A stretch of DNA of 47,700 nucleotides from assembly GCF_014644435.1 (NCBI RefSeq), contig NZ_BMKR01000049.1, forward strand, positions 1 through 47,700. The letters are read 5' to 3'. Positions 7,687 through 15,852 of this stretch are shown here, in pieces; the first letter of the stretch is position 1; the number at the start of each line of letters is the position of its first letter. The DNA comes from Paenibacillus albidus. GTDB taxonomy: Bacteria > Bacillota > Bacilli > Paenibacillales > Paenibacillaceae. The notes under the pieces are model-generated. The model saw nothing but the letters and a program-made list of their open reading frames with translations, made no database searches and was not told the origin of the DNA. The position numbers and the translations under genes are program-made.

Positions 7687-9258
7687 CTACTTCGGCGTAA
7701 CGACCGTATAGTTGGTGAATTTTTTGATTGTGTAATTGGTGCTGTCTGCAAGAACAGGATCACCGTTCCAGAAAATATACGCTGCCGCTTCTCCCTCAAC
7801 AATCTGCGGACTTCCAAACACATATCTTCCGAAGGACGTCACCTGCTGAAAAGCATCTCCGGGATTGGCATAATTAACGGTATTAAGGAAGTCATGTGGA
7901 GAGAGGGTCTCATAAAAAAGCACATAAATATAAGGCATGTTCACCCTATTCGTCACATACACCGTGCCTTCACTTGATTCCGAGGCATACCGGATCGCTT
8001 CTCCGATGGATTCATAGAAGTTAGGTCCGATCTCCCCCGGGAAGTCCCGAAAATAAACGGAAGTGAAAAAAACAAAAAATATACCGAACGCAATGGCTGA
8101 CACTTTCGCCACGTTTTTGAATCTGTGAGCAAGCCAACTGAAGCCGGCCACAAGCAGCAGAATCACCGGGTAGAAAATAACATTGATCCGGTTGATGTTC
8201 ACATTCGTAACGCAGGCCATCAGGACAGCTGTAAGGAACCAAATCAGGATTACAGCCTGGGCGGTACCTGTCTGTTCGCGCTTACGGATTGCTATTGCCA
8301 TTGCCGCAAGCCCCAAAATTACAAATGGCAGCGCAATCGGATACGCGTAACCGTAAGGTGTTATCGAATTCCAGGGCAAGCCGTCGCTTCCGCTGAAGAT
8401 CAGCTTGGCAAATTCACGAAAATTACTGCCGGCGGTTTGGAACAATTGTCCTCCGAAGAGCGAGGACACCTGCTCGATACGTGGTGCGGTCAATTTTGGG
8501 ATCGAAAACACGGGAGTAGAAATCCCCTGCTGGTTCATACGGTTAATAACTATAAATATTAATATCGGCAGTGCCATCAGAACAAACAGCACGAAATTCC
8601 CCAGGATCGTCTTGTAATTCAACACTTTCTTATACAATAGAAGAATTACGGTGCAAAGCGCAAATACCGGAACAAAAAAGTAGGCTGTACCATAGGCATA
8701 AAGCGATAACGCAAGCACAACCGTAAAGGCATAGGACCATTTGGGCTTCTCAAAGGATAGGAGCAAAAAATAGACGGCGATCAGGAGCAGCGTGGGAAAC
8801 AAATTGGATTCCAGCGCCCACCTCGACATCATGATGTGCCAAGGATTAATGGCGATAAAGAACATGGCGGCAAGCCCCGCCGTTTGGGAAGCAAATAATC
8901 TTCTGGCCAAAAGATAAAAGATAACCATGCCGAGCAATCCCATAACCAGGCTAACCATACGCACAGAGACCGGAGTCAGGCCAAACATCCAGATAAACGG
9001 CAAGGATAAATAGGCATAAAGTGCATTTTGCCCGCTCCCCCAGGCAATCAGATGAACAGGCAGATGAATACCGTTGCGGTCTATTCCATAATGAAGAATG
9101 GAGTATGCATCGTACCCGATGGAAGCCTCGTCCTGATTTAGTCCGGGCGGAATGGAGCCTATGTAGACCACACGAATAACAGCCCCCAGCAGGAACAGCA
9201 CAACCAGCCAAGGATTGCTTTTGCAGTAGCTAAGTCCTCTATGTAATTTATTGGACAA
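7687..9258 (-). CDS. GT39/ArnT-type membrane glycosyltransferase
   Basis: A 523-residue polytopic membrane protein with about 11-12 hydrophobic segments and a final extracytoplasmic domain. The first extracytoplasmic loop carries PPGLNQDEASIGYDAY with D43-E44, the acidic pair typical of GT39/PMT and ArnT-like enzymes that use polyprenyl-phosphate sugars. The start is a TTG at 9258, with AGAGGTGAT about 7 nt upstream; the ATG nearest the RBS is in a frame that stops at once. It opens the five-gene envelope operon that continues with the GT-C fusion, GT2, GtrA and sortase genes. It has its own promoter and is separated from the purine permease by a strong terminator. The target may be a protein or a wall glycan. 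Confidence 0.85.
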   Translation of the reverse strand: MSNKLHRGLSYCKSNPWLVVLFLLGAVIRVVYIGSIPPGLNQDEASIGYDAYSILHYGIDRNGIHLPVHLIAWGSGQNALYAYLSLPFIWMFGLTPVSVRMVSLVMGLLGMVIFYLLARRLFASQTAGLAAMFFIAINPWHIMMSRWALESNLFPTLLLIAVYFLLLSFEKPKWSYAFTVVLALSLYAYGTAYFFVPVFALCTVILLLYKKVLNYKTILGNFVLFVLMALPILIFIVINRMNQQGISTPVFSIPKLTAPRIEQVSSLFGGQLFQTAGSNFREFAKLIFSGSDGLPWNSITPYGYAYPIALPFVILGLAAMAIAIRKREQTGTAQAVILIWFLTAVLMACVTNVNINRINVIFYPVILLLVAGFSWLAHRFKNVAKVSAIAFGIFFVFFTSVYFRDFPGEIGPNFYESIGEAIRYASESSEGTVYVTNRVNMPYIYVLFYETLSPHDFLNTVNYANPGDAFQQVTSFGRYVFGSPQIVEGEAAAYIFWNGDPVLADSTNYTIKKFTNYTVVTPK

Positions 9259-9277
9259 CCTTCATCACCTCTTCAAC

Positions 9278-9306
9278 AATATAATCTAAATAGTAGGTGA
9301 TGAAAA
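9278..9306 (-). promoter_or_regulatory. Putative promoter of the glycosyltransferase-sortase operon
   Basis: Minus-strand TTTTCA (9301-9306) and TATATT (9278-9283) are spaced 17 bp apart. The start codon follows about 20 bp after the -10 box, and the upstream terminator ends at 9360. It is a fair sigma-A match. Confidence 0.45.
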
Positions 9307-9359
9307 GACTGTTGCACAGTTTGTGAAGATCCGACAACGTACGACAGAGCCAAAACACG

Positions 9360-9390
9360 AAAAAAAGACTCCTTTCATTAGAAAGGAGCC
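9360..9390 (-). terminator. Terminator of the purine permease gene
   Basis: The minus-strand transcript forms GGCTCCTTTC-TAAT-GAAAGGAGTC (10 bp with one G-U pair) followed by seven U. It is a textbook Rho-independent terminator about 20 bp after the permease stop. Confidence 0.93.
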
Positions 9391-9412
9391 GGAAATGAAA
9401 GTTCAGCCGGGG

Positions 9413-10813
9413 TTAACCTTGGCTGCCGAGCAATGAGTACCGCAGGATAATCAGAATGGCAAGTACCCACATCATCCAGTGGATGTCATATTTCTTTTTC
9501 CCTGCCAGATTGGCAACAGCAGCAAGGATAACATAAGTTACAATACCAAAGCTGATACCGTTGGCGATATTGTAGGTGAAAGGCATGATTACGAAAGTAA
9601 GGAAGGCCGGAATAGCGACCACCATATCCTCAAAATCAATCTGGCGGATCGACTGGGCCATCAGCACACCTACAATAATGAGTGCAGCCGCAGTTGCTGA
9701 ACCCGGAATAAGGGCAGCTACCGGAGCAAGGAACAAAGCAAGCAGGAAGCAGACACCTGTGGTTACCGCTGTCAGACCTGTGCGGCCTCCTTCGGCTACA
9801 CCGGCTGCACTTTCTACGTAGGCGGTTGTTGTCGAAGTACCAAGCACGGCACCTCCGGCTACAGCCACTGCATCAACGAACATCGCTTTGCCGACACGCT
9901 TTTTGCCCTCTTCAGCATTATCCATAATACCGGCACGTTGAGCCGTACCTACCAGCGTTCCAAAGGTATCGAACAACTCTACAAAAGTGAAGGTAGCGAT
10001 GGCTGAGATAATCCCGGTGTGCAGGATACCGTCCCAGTCAAATTCCATGAAGTTCAATTGAGTCAGATCGGGAACCCATGGTGTTTCCGGATTGGACAAG
10101 GTGTTGAAATCAACAGCGCCCATAAAAATGCCCGCCACCGTGGTACCCAGGATTCCAAACAGGATTGCCCCGCGTACATTGAGCACCATCAGGATGGAAA
10201 TTAGCAACAAGCCGATGATGGCCAGCTGGACATTGGTGTTCTCCAGGCTGCCCAGATGAATCACCGTTTCAAAGGAAAGCACGTCGGTGAACTTGCCTGC
10301 GGCAATGTCGTTGCCCGCTTCTACACCGATCGTCATTAATCCGCTGTTCTTCAGACCGATGATGGTAATGAACATCCCGATCCCTACGGTAATAGCATGC
10401 TTCAGACTGTCCGGAATGGCAGTCAGCAGGATTTGCCGGACCTGCGTAATAGTGAGCAGGATAAAGATCAGACCAGAAATGAAGACAGCGGTCAGACCCA
10501 TCTGCCAGGTGAACGGTTGATCTGTCGTTGCGGAAGACAGGATGACAGAAGCAAAATATGCATTAAGTCCCATGCCTGGCGCCAGAGCAACCGGGAAATT
10601 TATGAACAGGCCCATTGCAATGGTGAAAATACCCGCAGCCAGCGCTGTGGCCAAAAACACAGAGTACCAGCCCATGTCGATGCGGCCAAAAGCTGTTAAA
10701 GTATTTGGATTAACCGACAGAATGTAAGCCATTGCCATAAAGGTGGTCAAACCGGCCATAATCTCTGTTCGTACTGTAGTGCCCTTCTCTTTCAACTTGA
10801 AAAAGCGGTCCAA
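9413..10813 (-). CDS. pbuG: NCS2/AzgA-type guanine-hypoxanthine permease
   Basis: A 466-residue inner-membrane purine:cation symporter with about 12-14 membrane helices. The N-terminus FFKLKEKGTTVRTEIMAGLTT and the blocks VNPNTL, APGMGLNAYF, VELFDTFGTLVGTA and GTSTTTAYVESAAGVAEGGRTGLTA are the conserved AzgA-branch motifs. The start ATG at 10813 has an RBS (GGGGGAGAA). Regulation supports the substrate: the leader holds a purine riboswitch of guanine type, and the promoter region holds a pair of PurBoxes. It lies directly downstream of guaA on the same strand, as in Bacillus subtilis guaA-pbuG. Whether it prefers guanine or hypoxanthine (PbuG or PbuO) cannot be told from the sequence. Confidence 0.9.
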   Translation of the reverse strand: MDRFFKLKEKGTTVRTEIMAGLTTFMAMAYILSVNPNTLTAFGRIDMGWYSVFLATALAAGIFTIAMGLFINFPVALAPGMGLNAYFASVILSSATTDQPFTWQMGLTAVFISGLIFILLTITQVRQILLTAIPDSLKHAITVGIGMFITIIGLKNSGLMTIGVEAGNDIAAGKFTDVLSFETVIHLGSLENTNVQLAIIGLLLISILMVLNVRGAILFGILGTTVAGIFMGAVDFNTLSNPETPWVPDLTQLNFMEFDWDGILHTGIISAIATFTFVELFDTFGTLVGTAQRAGIMDNAEEGKKRVGKAMFVDAVAVAGGAVLGTSTTTAYVESAAGVAEGGRTGLTAVTTGVCFLLALFLAPVAALIPGSATAAALIIVGVLMAQSIRQIDFEDMVVAIPAFLTFVIMPFTYNIANGISFGIVTYVILAAVANLAGKKKYDIHWMMWVLAILIILRYSLLGSQG

Positions 10814-10852
10814 ATTGTTCTCCCCCTAAGGTATATGGTATAAGGCAGCAAC

Positions 10853-10885
10853 AAAAAGCCGGCATCTTATCATCTAGACGGCGGC
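10853..10885 (-). terminator. Leader terminator before the purine permease
   Basis: In the minus-strand leader, GCCGCCGTCT and AGATGCCGGC pair with two mismatches around an 8-nt loop and are followed by five U (10853-10857). It lies between the riboswitch aptamer and the permease RBS, so it is a candidate expression-platform terminator. Confidence 0.6.
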
Positions 10886-10889
10886 CCGG

Positions 10890-10949
10890 AAAAAGAGTGA
10901 ATACGCTCAAGGCAAGCCTGAATATATAGCTTGCACTGAAAGGACTCTT
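10890..10949 (-). terminator. Second candidate attenuator hairpin in the permease leader
   Basis: An outer stem AAGAGT/ACTCTT (10944-10949 with 10893-10898) encloses an inner stem GCAAGC/GCTTGC, and the U-run at 10890-10894 follows. It starts about six bases after the aptamer. It may be the true ligand-controlled terminator, with the hairpin at 10853 as back-up. I could not decide between them. Confidence 0.5.
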
Positions 10950-10952
10950 CTT

Positions 10953-11019
10953 AATCGTAGCCAGGTCATTACGGTGACCTCGTAGAGACTTCCAGGCCAA
11001 TCCCTGGAATTATACGAAT
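10953..11019 (-). promoter_or_regulatory. Purine riboswitch, guanine/hypoxanthine type
   Basis: The minus strand reads TATAAT, P2 arms around a CCAGG...CCTGG stem, the core GTCTCTAC, a P3 stem GGTCA-CCGTA-TGACC, then GGCTACGA closing P1 with TTCGTA. The base matching position 74 of the xpt aptamer is C, which specifies guanine or hypoxanthine (adenine riboswitches have U). Binding would stop expression of the permease when purine is abundant. Confidence 0.92.
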
Positions 11020-11041
11020 ATATGTGTTGTTGTGCTTTATC

Positions 11042-11071
11042 ATTTTAGGTGGACACAATATCAGTTGTCAA
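11042..11071 (-). promoter_or_regulatory. Promoter of the purine permease
   Basis: Minus-strand TTGACA (11066-11071) and TAAAAT (11042-11047) are spaced 18 bp apart. The riboswitch begins about 23 bp after the -10 box. The -35 box is a perfect consensus match. Confidence 0.75.
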
Positions 11072-11075
11072 TGAT

Positions 11076-11119
11076 AAAAACGAACATTATCCACTTTATT
11101 TTTGCTATCGTTCGTAATT
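11076..11119 (-). promoter_or_regulatory. Paired PurBoxes (PurR operator)
   Basis: Two inverted CGAAC-containing boxes, AAAAACGAACATT (11076-11088, plus strand) and AATTACGAACGAT (11107-11119, minus strand), lie 18 bp apart just upstream of the permease promoter. They match the Bacillus PurBox consensus AWWWCCGAACWWT at 12 and 11 of 13 positions. The facing arrangement is the one bound by Gram-positive PurR. This gives two layers of purine control: initiation by PurR and elongation by the riboswitch. Confidence 0.7.
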
Positions 11120-11206
11120 TAGATGCTTTTCAGTTGAATTTACCAGATATATGCTGATTATCCGCCGTTCCGCAGGTGTGCACCTTAGCCTTCGCTCCTT
11201 AAAGCT

Positions 11207-11239
11207 AAAAAAAAGAGCATCCGAAACCGGATGCTCTTT
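11207..11239 (-). terminator. guaA terminator
   Basis: The minus-strand transcript has AAAGAGCATCC-GGTTTC-GGATGCTCTTT followed by five further U. The 11-bp perfect stem lies about 10 bp after the guaA stop. Confidence 0.95.
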
Positions 11240-11248
11240 AGGCTATAA

Positions 11249-12787
11249 CTATTCCCACTCAATCGTTGCAGGGGGTTTGGAAGTAATATCATACACGATG
11301 CGGTTTACATTCTCGACTTCGTTGACGATGCGTACGGAGATTTTCTCCAGCACATCCCACGGGATACGCGCCCAGTCGGCGGTCATGCCGTCGATGGAGG
11401 TTACGGCTCTGATACCTACAGTATAGGAATACGTACGGGCATCGCCCATGACGCCGACACTCTTCATGCCCGGCAAGGCGGTGAAATACTGCCAGATCTC
11501 ACGGTCAAGACCTGCTTTGATGATTTCCTCACGCAGAATGTAGTCGGAATCCTGAACAATCTTCAGCTTGTCCTCTGTGACTTCGCCCAGAACGCGGATG
11601 GCAAGCCCCGGTCCCGGGAACGGCTGGCGCCAAACCAGGGCACTCGGCATTCCCAGTTCTTCGCCAAGCCTACGGACTTCGTCCTTGAACAAGGTGTTCA
11701 AAGGTTCAATCAGGCTGAATTTCATATCTTCCGGCAGGCCGCCCACATTGTGGTGGGATTTGATTGTCTGGGCCATTGCCGTTCCGCTCTCTACGATATC
11801 CGTGTACAGGGTACCTTGGGCCAGGAAAGAGAAATCGCCCAGCTTCGCGGACTCTTCATCGAAGCAGTAGATAAACTCATTGCCGATGATTTTGCGCTTC
11901 TGCTCAGGATCGGAAACTCCGGCCAGCTTGCCCAGGAAACGTTCACTCGCATCGATCTTCACTACATGGATATCAAATTTACCGACAAAGGTCTCCATGA
12001 CGCTTTCCGCTTCGCCTTTACGCAGCAAGCCATGGTCAATAAACATACAAGTCAGTTGGTCGCCGATCGCACGGTGAATAAGCATCGCCACAACCGAGGA
12101 GTCAACGCCGCCGCTGAGGGCACAGAGAACCTTTTTGTCGCCTACTTTATCCCGTATATCCCGGATGGCATCGTCAATAAACGATTCCATGGTCCACTTG
12201 CCGTCGCAGCCGCAGACCTGATACAAGAAATTCGAGATCATCTCGTTGCCCTGTACAGAGTGGCGAACTTCAGGATGGAACTGAACCGCAAAAAACTTGC
12301 GCTCATCGTTGCTCATCGCCGCGATCGGTGCGCTTTCGGTTCCAGCGTCCAGCCTAAAACCTCCTGGCAGCTCCACGACATGGTCGCCGTGGCTCATCCA
12401 TACCGTCTGACGGTTCTCAAGTCCCGCTGCAAGCAGCGAGCCTTCGACAAAATCAACATCGGCTTTGCCGTATTCGCGGTTGGCGGAACGTTCTACCTTG
12501 CCCTCGAGCTGATGAGCCATCAGCTGCATCCCGTAACAGATCCCCAGGATCGGCAGTCCCAAATCATAAATGGCCGGGTCAACATGCGGAGCATCCTCGG
12601 CATATACACTGCTCGGTCCGCCGGAGAACACAATCCCTTTGGGCGAGAGCTCTTTGATCTTGTCTACTGGCGTATTATAGGGCAGAAGCTCGCTGTATAC
12701 CCCAAGGTCCCGAATTCTGCGCGCGATTAGCTGGTTGTATTGTCCTCCAAAATCAAGAACAACGATAATTTCATTTGGCTTGTTCAT
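11249..12787 (-). CDS. guaA: GMP synthase (glutamine-hydrolysing)
   Basis: A 512-residue cytosolic enzyme that converts XMP, ATP and glutamine to GMP, the last step of guanine nucleotide synthesis. The glutamine amidotransferase domain comes first (nucleophile C84 in GICYGMQLM; H171 and E173 in QFHPEV). The ATP pyrophosphatase domain has the loop LSGGVDSSV (about 224-232), and the C-terminal dimerisation domain ends in KPPATIEWE. The length is normal for the family. The ATG at 12787 has GGGAGG 7 nt upstream; a longer frame would run through the promoter. The gene has its own promoter and terminator, with the purine permease next downstream and the DUF58/transglutaminase pair upstream, keeping the Bacillus subtilis order. 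Confidence 0.98.
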   Translation of the reverse strand: MNKPNEIIVVLDFGGQYNQLIARRIRDLGVYSELLPYNTPVDKIKELSPKGIVFSGGPSSVYAEDAPHVDPAIYDLGLPILGICYGMQLMAHQLEGKVERSANREYGKADVDFVEGSLLAAGLENRQTVWMSHGDHVVELPGGFRLDAGTESAPIAAMSNDERKFFAVQFHPEVRHSVQGNEMISNFLYQVCGCDGKWTMESFIDDAIRDIRDKVGDKKVLCALSGGVDSSVVAMLIHRAIGDQLTCMFIDHGLLRKGEAESVMETFVGKFDIHVVKIDASERFLGKLAGVSDPEQKRKIIGNEFIYCFDEESAKLGDFSFLAQGTLYTDIVESGTAMAQTIKSHHNVGGLPEDMKFSLIEPLNTLFKDEVRRLGEELGMPSALVWRQPFPGPGLAIRVLGEVTEDKLKIVQDSDYILREEIIKAGLDREIWQYFTALPGMKSVGVMGDARTYSYTVGIRAVTSIDGMTADWARIPWDVLEKISVRIVNEVENVNRIVYDITSKPPATIEWE

Positions 12788-12814
12788 TACGTGCCTCCCT
12801 TGATTATTGGATTC

Positions 12815-12844
12815 ATTATACTCATGTATAATTCTTACCGTCAA
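12815..12844 (-). promoter_or_regulatory. guaA promoter
   Basis: Minus-strand TTGACG (12839-12844) and a perfect TATAAT (12815-12820) with an 18-bp spacer, 28 bp before the start codon. No PurBox or riboswitch was seen here, unlike the permease. Confidence 0.8.
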
Positions 12845-12960
12845 GGAAAGGACAAATCCACCAATTGGATATCTCAGATGCTGTAAAATCCCTTCATGGA
12901 CTTGAAGCATCCCTTGACCAAGTACAGTGTAGAACCGTTATATTAAACAGCCAAACTCCG

Positions 12961-13020
12961 CGGCTGGGGTCGGTATAGAGCAAACTGAGGTCAACATGGT
13001 CAAACTGGGGTCGACATGGA
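12961..13020. repeat. Three 20-bp degenerate tandem repeats leading into hairpin array 1
   Basis: The blocks at 12981-13000 and 13001-13020 both read CAAACTGRGGTCRACATGG plus one base, and 12961-12980 is a more diverged copy. They directly precede the first 51-bp hairpin unit. The right end of array 1 also contains a duplicated 20-bp piece. Confidence 0.75.
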
Positions 13021-13410
13021 TCAAAGGCATTTTTGCCTTTGATTTGACGCATGGGGCCAGGTTCGGCATGGATCAAAGGCATTTTTGCCTTTGATTTGGC
13101 GCATGGGGCCGGGTTCGGCATGATCAAAGGCATTTTTGCCTTTGATTTGACGCACGGGGCCGGGTTCGGCATGGATCAAAGGCATTTTTGCCTTTGATTT
13201 GACGCATGGGGCCAGGTTCGGCATGATCAAAGGCATTTTTGCCTTTGATTTGACGCATGGGGCCGAATTCGGTATGATCAAAGGCATTTTTGCCTTTGAT
13301 TCGGCGCACGGGGCCGGGTTTGCCATGGATCAAAGGCATTTTTGCCTTTGATTTGGCGCACGGGGCCGGGTTCGGGCGTGCAGGGCCGGGTTGCCATAAA
13401 TCAAAGGCAT
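13019..13410. repeat. Hairpin tandem-repeat array 1 (7 full units plus one half unit)
   Basis: Cores AAAGGCATTTTTGCCTTT begin at 13023, 13075, 13126, 13178, 13229, 13280 and 13332, with spacings of 52, 51, 52, 51, 51 and 52 bp. Each forms a perfect 10-bp stem, ATCAAAGGCA/TGCCTTTGAT, with a TTTT loop. The spacers are near-identical, rich in G and C, and contain GCCGGGTTCGGC, which can form a second small hairpin. A final half hairpin (AAAGGCAT, 13403) follows after 71 bp, that is 51+20, because of a 20-bp duplication. The array lies between guaA and the end of the transglutaminase gene. The 51/52 alternation breaks any reading frame, so it is non-coding. Confidence 0.93.
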
Positions 13411-13422
13411 GGGACGTGCTGC

Positions 13423-15852
13423 TCATGTCATATGGAATGTGATCCGCAGGCAATCGTGTATAAAACAGCCTGCCGTTGAATCAGGCGGGGCGAATTGAGC
13501 GGCAGCCGTGCGCGGCATAGCTACAGTGTCTGCGGCAGCGCTTGGTGGTGGTGCCGCAGGCGACGCGGTGAGCACTGTGGCGACATCTGTGGCCGCAGCA
13601 GCGTGCGCTTCTGTTGCTGCCGCGCCCCCGTACGCCAGGGTCTCCCACTGGCGTACGAACTGCCAGACCGCTTCGCGCAGTCTGGCATCGTCAATCGGCA
13701 GGGAGACTGCGTACTCCCTGCCGGTCACGCCGGGCGGCGGCGGCCCAAAACGTGCCGCCAGCCCGCGCCAAGCCAGAGCGGCGGCGCGCAGCTGCCGCTC
13801 ACGGCTGGCAGTGCCGGCGCGGCGCGCGGCCAGCATCAGGGCCAGGCTCCGCCGCCAGCGCCATGCGGCGGCGGTGAGCACGGGCGCCGCTGCGGCCAGC
13901 GGCGCGCCGGTTCCGCCCTGTGCCAGCGGCAGGGCGGGCAGGACGCCCGCGCGAAGCGCAGCGGGCGTAGGCGGCTGCGGCAGGGCCAAAGCCGCAGCGG
14001 CAAGCGGGGCCGCCGGAGGGACTCCGGCCCCGGCGGCCGGCGTCGGGTCAAAGGGGACCCAACCCGCGCCGGGGAAGTACACCTCTACCCAGGCGTGGGC
14101 ATCGGCCTGGGTCACCTCATAACGTGGCGGGACCGCATCCTCCGCCAGCGTTCCCGGTCCATATCCCTGTACATAGCGGGCCGGGATGCCCGCGCTGCGC
14201 AGCAGAATCGTCATCGAGGTCGCAAAATGAACACAATAACCCTTGCCGGTCTCGAACAAGAAATGATCGACAAAGTCAGCCCCGCCGGGCGGAACTTCAG
14301 TGTCCAGGGTATAAGTAAAGCGGTGCTGCAAATAATCCCTTATGGCGATGGCGGCATCATAACGGTTCCCGGCAGGAGCGGTCAGCTCCCCGGCCAGCTC
14401 CCGGACACGCCCGGGCAGCGAGCCGGGGAGCTCTAGAAATATGCTCCGAATCTCCGGCGAATCGTCTCCGTTAAGCCTGCGCAGCACGTCCGGATTACTC
14501 TCCGGCAGCACAGACAGCGCAGTATAGCCGGTGATCCCCGCAGAGGCGGCAAGCTCCGGCAGCCGGAACATCTCTTTTTCCTTGTTGGTCAGAATATAGC
14601 CAAGCTGGCTCCCGTCGGCCAGGGAGATCCCGCCCACATCCAGCACAGTTCCGGCATTGAACAGCGGCAGTCCACCGGAGGACGGGACAGCAAAGGTGAT
14701 CCGCTGCTGCAGGAGCTTTTTCCCCAGTGTCCCGGATAAAGATGGATCGGTTACAGGAAGACTCGACAGGCTCAGCGGTACAAAGTCTCCCGCAGCCCGA
14801 ATCCAGCGGCGGCCGTCATAATAAGCCAGACTCTCACCACGCCAGTAGGTCCGCTCTTCGGTCTCGGCGGTGAAGACCGGATCCGTGCTGCGGGACAGCG
14901 GAATACCCAGCTCTCCGGTGTCCGAGCTGTAGCCGGTGCGTCCGGTAAGTCGTCCTTCGGTATAATCGGATGTTTGTTCCGCAGCCCAGTCCTGCAGCCG
15001 TCCGTAAGCGGACTGCATGGCAAGTCCGGATTCCGGCCGGGAACCATAGGTCTGTTCACCCGTCCAAGCGGCAAGGGTCAGGGTTACGGCGGCGGCCAGG
15101 GACAGGCCTCCCCAGCGTAAATACGGAATTGCACGGCTGCGGGCATGCTCCTCCAGGCGGAGCAGTGCACTCATCGCCTGCATCCAGACAATCAGACCTG
15201 CCGAAATGACAATATCCGTGCCCGTATCCAGCTCAAAGGCCATATCCAGTCCCAAGAGGTACACTATAGTTACTACCGTGAACAGAAGCGTGTTTCCCCG
15301 GCAAAGCGCCAGCTGCTGTACCGAGGATACCAGCAGCCCCCAACCGACAACCAGGACGAGCAATCTGCTGGCTTCACCAAGACTTGCTACATTCCCTGAC
15401 AGGAGATGAAGAGCATCCTGCGGAAGGCCTGATACATAGGCCTTTCCCCAGCCTGAGCCTTGTTCACCCGCGCAGACATAAGCCCATGCCAGTGTGACGA
15501 TGGCGAACTGGACAGTCAGCAGCAGCCAGCCCGGAAGCTGAAACATTCCCCAGAGCAGAAGTACTGCGGCCACTATCATAAGTACTTTCAGCAGACGGAG
15601 TGTGTCCGGTGCCTCAGCGGACCTGTACAGCGGCAGCAGCCACTCCATAAACAGTCCCGCTATTGGCAAAGAGAACAGCAGACGGTAATGGAGCGGCACC
15701 TTCCCCTGCATTCCAGCCAGGCCGTTCTGACCCTCCTCTATTTTCCTGATTCGCCGCTTCCCGTGGTCTTGCCCGCCGGGTTTTTCCTTGGCCAACCACC
15801 CGGAATCCCCCGGCAGCTCCCTATCGAAGCGTCGGTTTACCGGGTGACTCAT
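13423..15852 (-). CDS. yebA: Transglutaminase membrane protein (TgpA/YebA-like, DUF3488-transglutaminase-DUF4129)
   Basis: An 809-residue membrane protein. The start is the ATG at 15852 with GGGAGG 9 nt upstream, overlapping the DUF58 gene by 32 bp. The N-terminal part (about residues 55-245) holds six or so membrane helices. The extracytoplasmic transglutaminase core has C540 (GKGYCVHFATS), H586 (ADAHAWVEVY) and D602 (PFDPTP). After an Ala/Pro-rich stretch and a weak membrane segment, a DUF4129-like end contains REYAVSLP and WETLAYGG. Related proteins are linked to the envelope, but their substrates are not known to me. The last 190 or so codons (about 13500-14070) are far richer in G and C than the rest of the gene. 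Its partner DUF58 gene precedes it, but no MoxR ATPase gene is adjacent. Confidence 0.88.
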   Translation of the reverse strand: MSHPVNRRFDRELPGDSGWLAKEKPGGQDHGKRRIRKIEEGQNGLAGMQGKVPLHYRLLFSLPIAGLFMEWLLPLYRSAEAPDTLRLLKVLMIVAAVLLLWGMFQLPGWLLLTVQFAIVTLAWAYVCAGEQGSGWGKAYVSGLPQDALHLLSGNVASLGEASRLLVLVVGWGLLVSSVQQLALCRGNTLLFTVVTIVYLLGLDMAFELDTGTDIVISAGLIVWMQAMSALLRLEEHARSRAIPYLRWGGLSLAAAVTLTLAAWTGEQTYGSRPESGLAMQSAYGRLQDWAAEQTSDYTEGRLTGRTGYSSDTGELGIPLSRSTDPVFTAETEERTYWRGESLAYYDGRRWIRAAGDFVPLSLSSLPVTDPSLSGTLGKKLLQQRITFAVPSSGGLPLFNAGTVLDVGGISLADGSQLGYILTNKEKEMFRLPELAASAGITGYTALSVLPESNPDVLRRLNGDDSPEIRSIFLELPGSLPGRVRELAGELTAPAGNRYDAAIAIRDYLQHRFTYTLDTEVPPGGADFVDHFLFETGKGYCVHFATSMTILLRSAGIPARYVQGYGPGTLAEDAVPPRYEVTQADAHAWVEVYFPGAGWVPFDPTPAAGAGVPPAAPLAAAALALPQPPTPAALRAGVLPALPLAQGGTGAPLAAAAPVLTAAAWRWRRSLALMLAARRAGTASRERQLRAAALAWRGLAARFGPPPPGVTGREYAVSLPIDDARLREAVWQFVRQWETLAYGGAAATEAHAAAATDVATVLTASPAAPPPSAAADTVAMPRTAAAQFAPPDSTAGCFIHDCLRITFHMT

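Noticed and set aside
11750..12730. 326-codon plus-strand frame inside guaA
   Set aside because: It is a shadow of guaA on the opposite strand with no RBS and no recognisable family.
13019..13410. CRISPR array
   Set aside because: The whole 51-bp unit including the spacer is repeated almost without change, there are no unique spacers, and no cas genes lie nearby.
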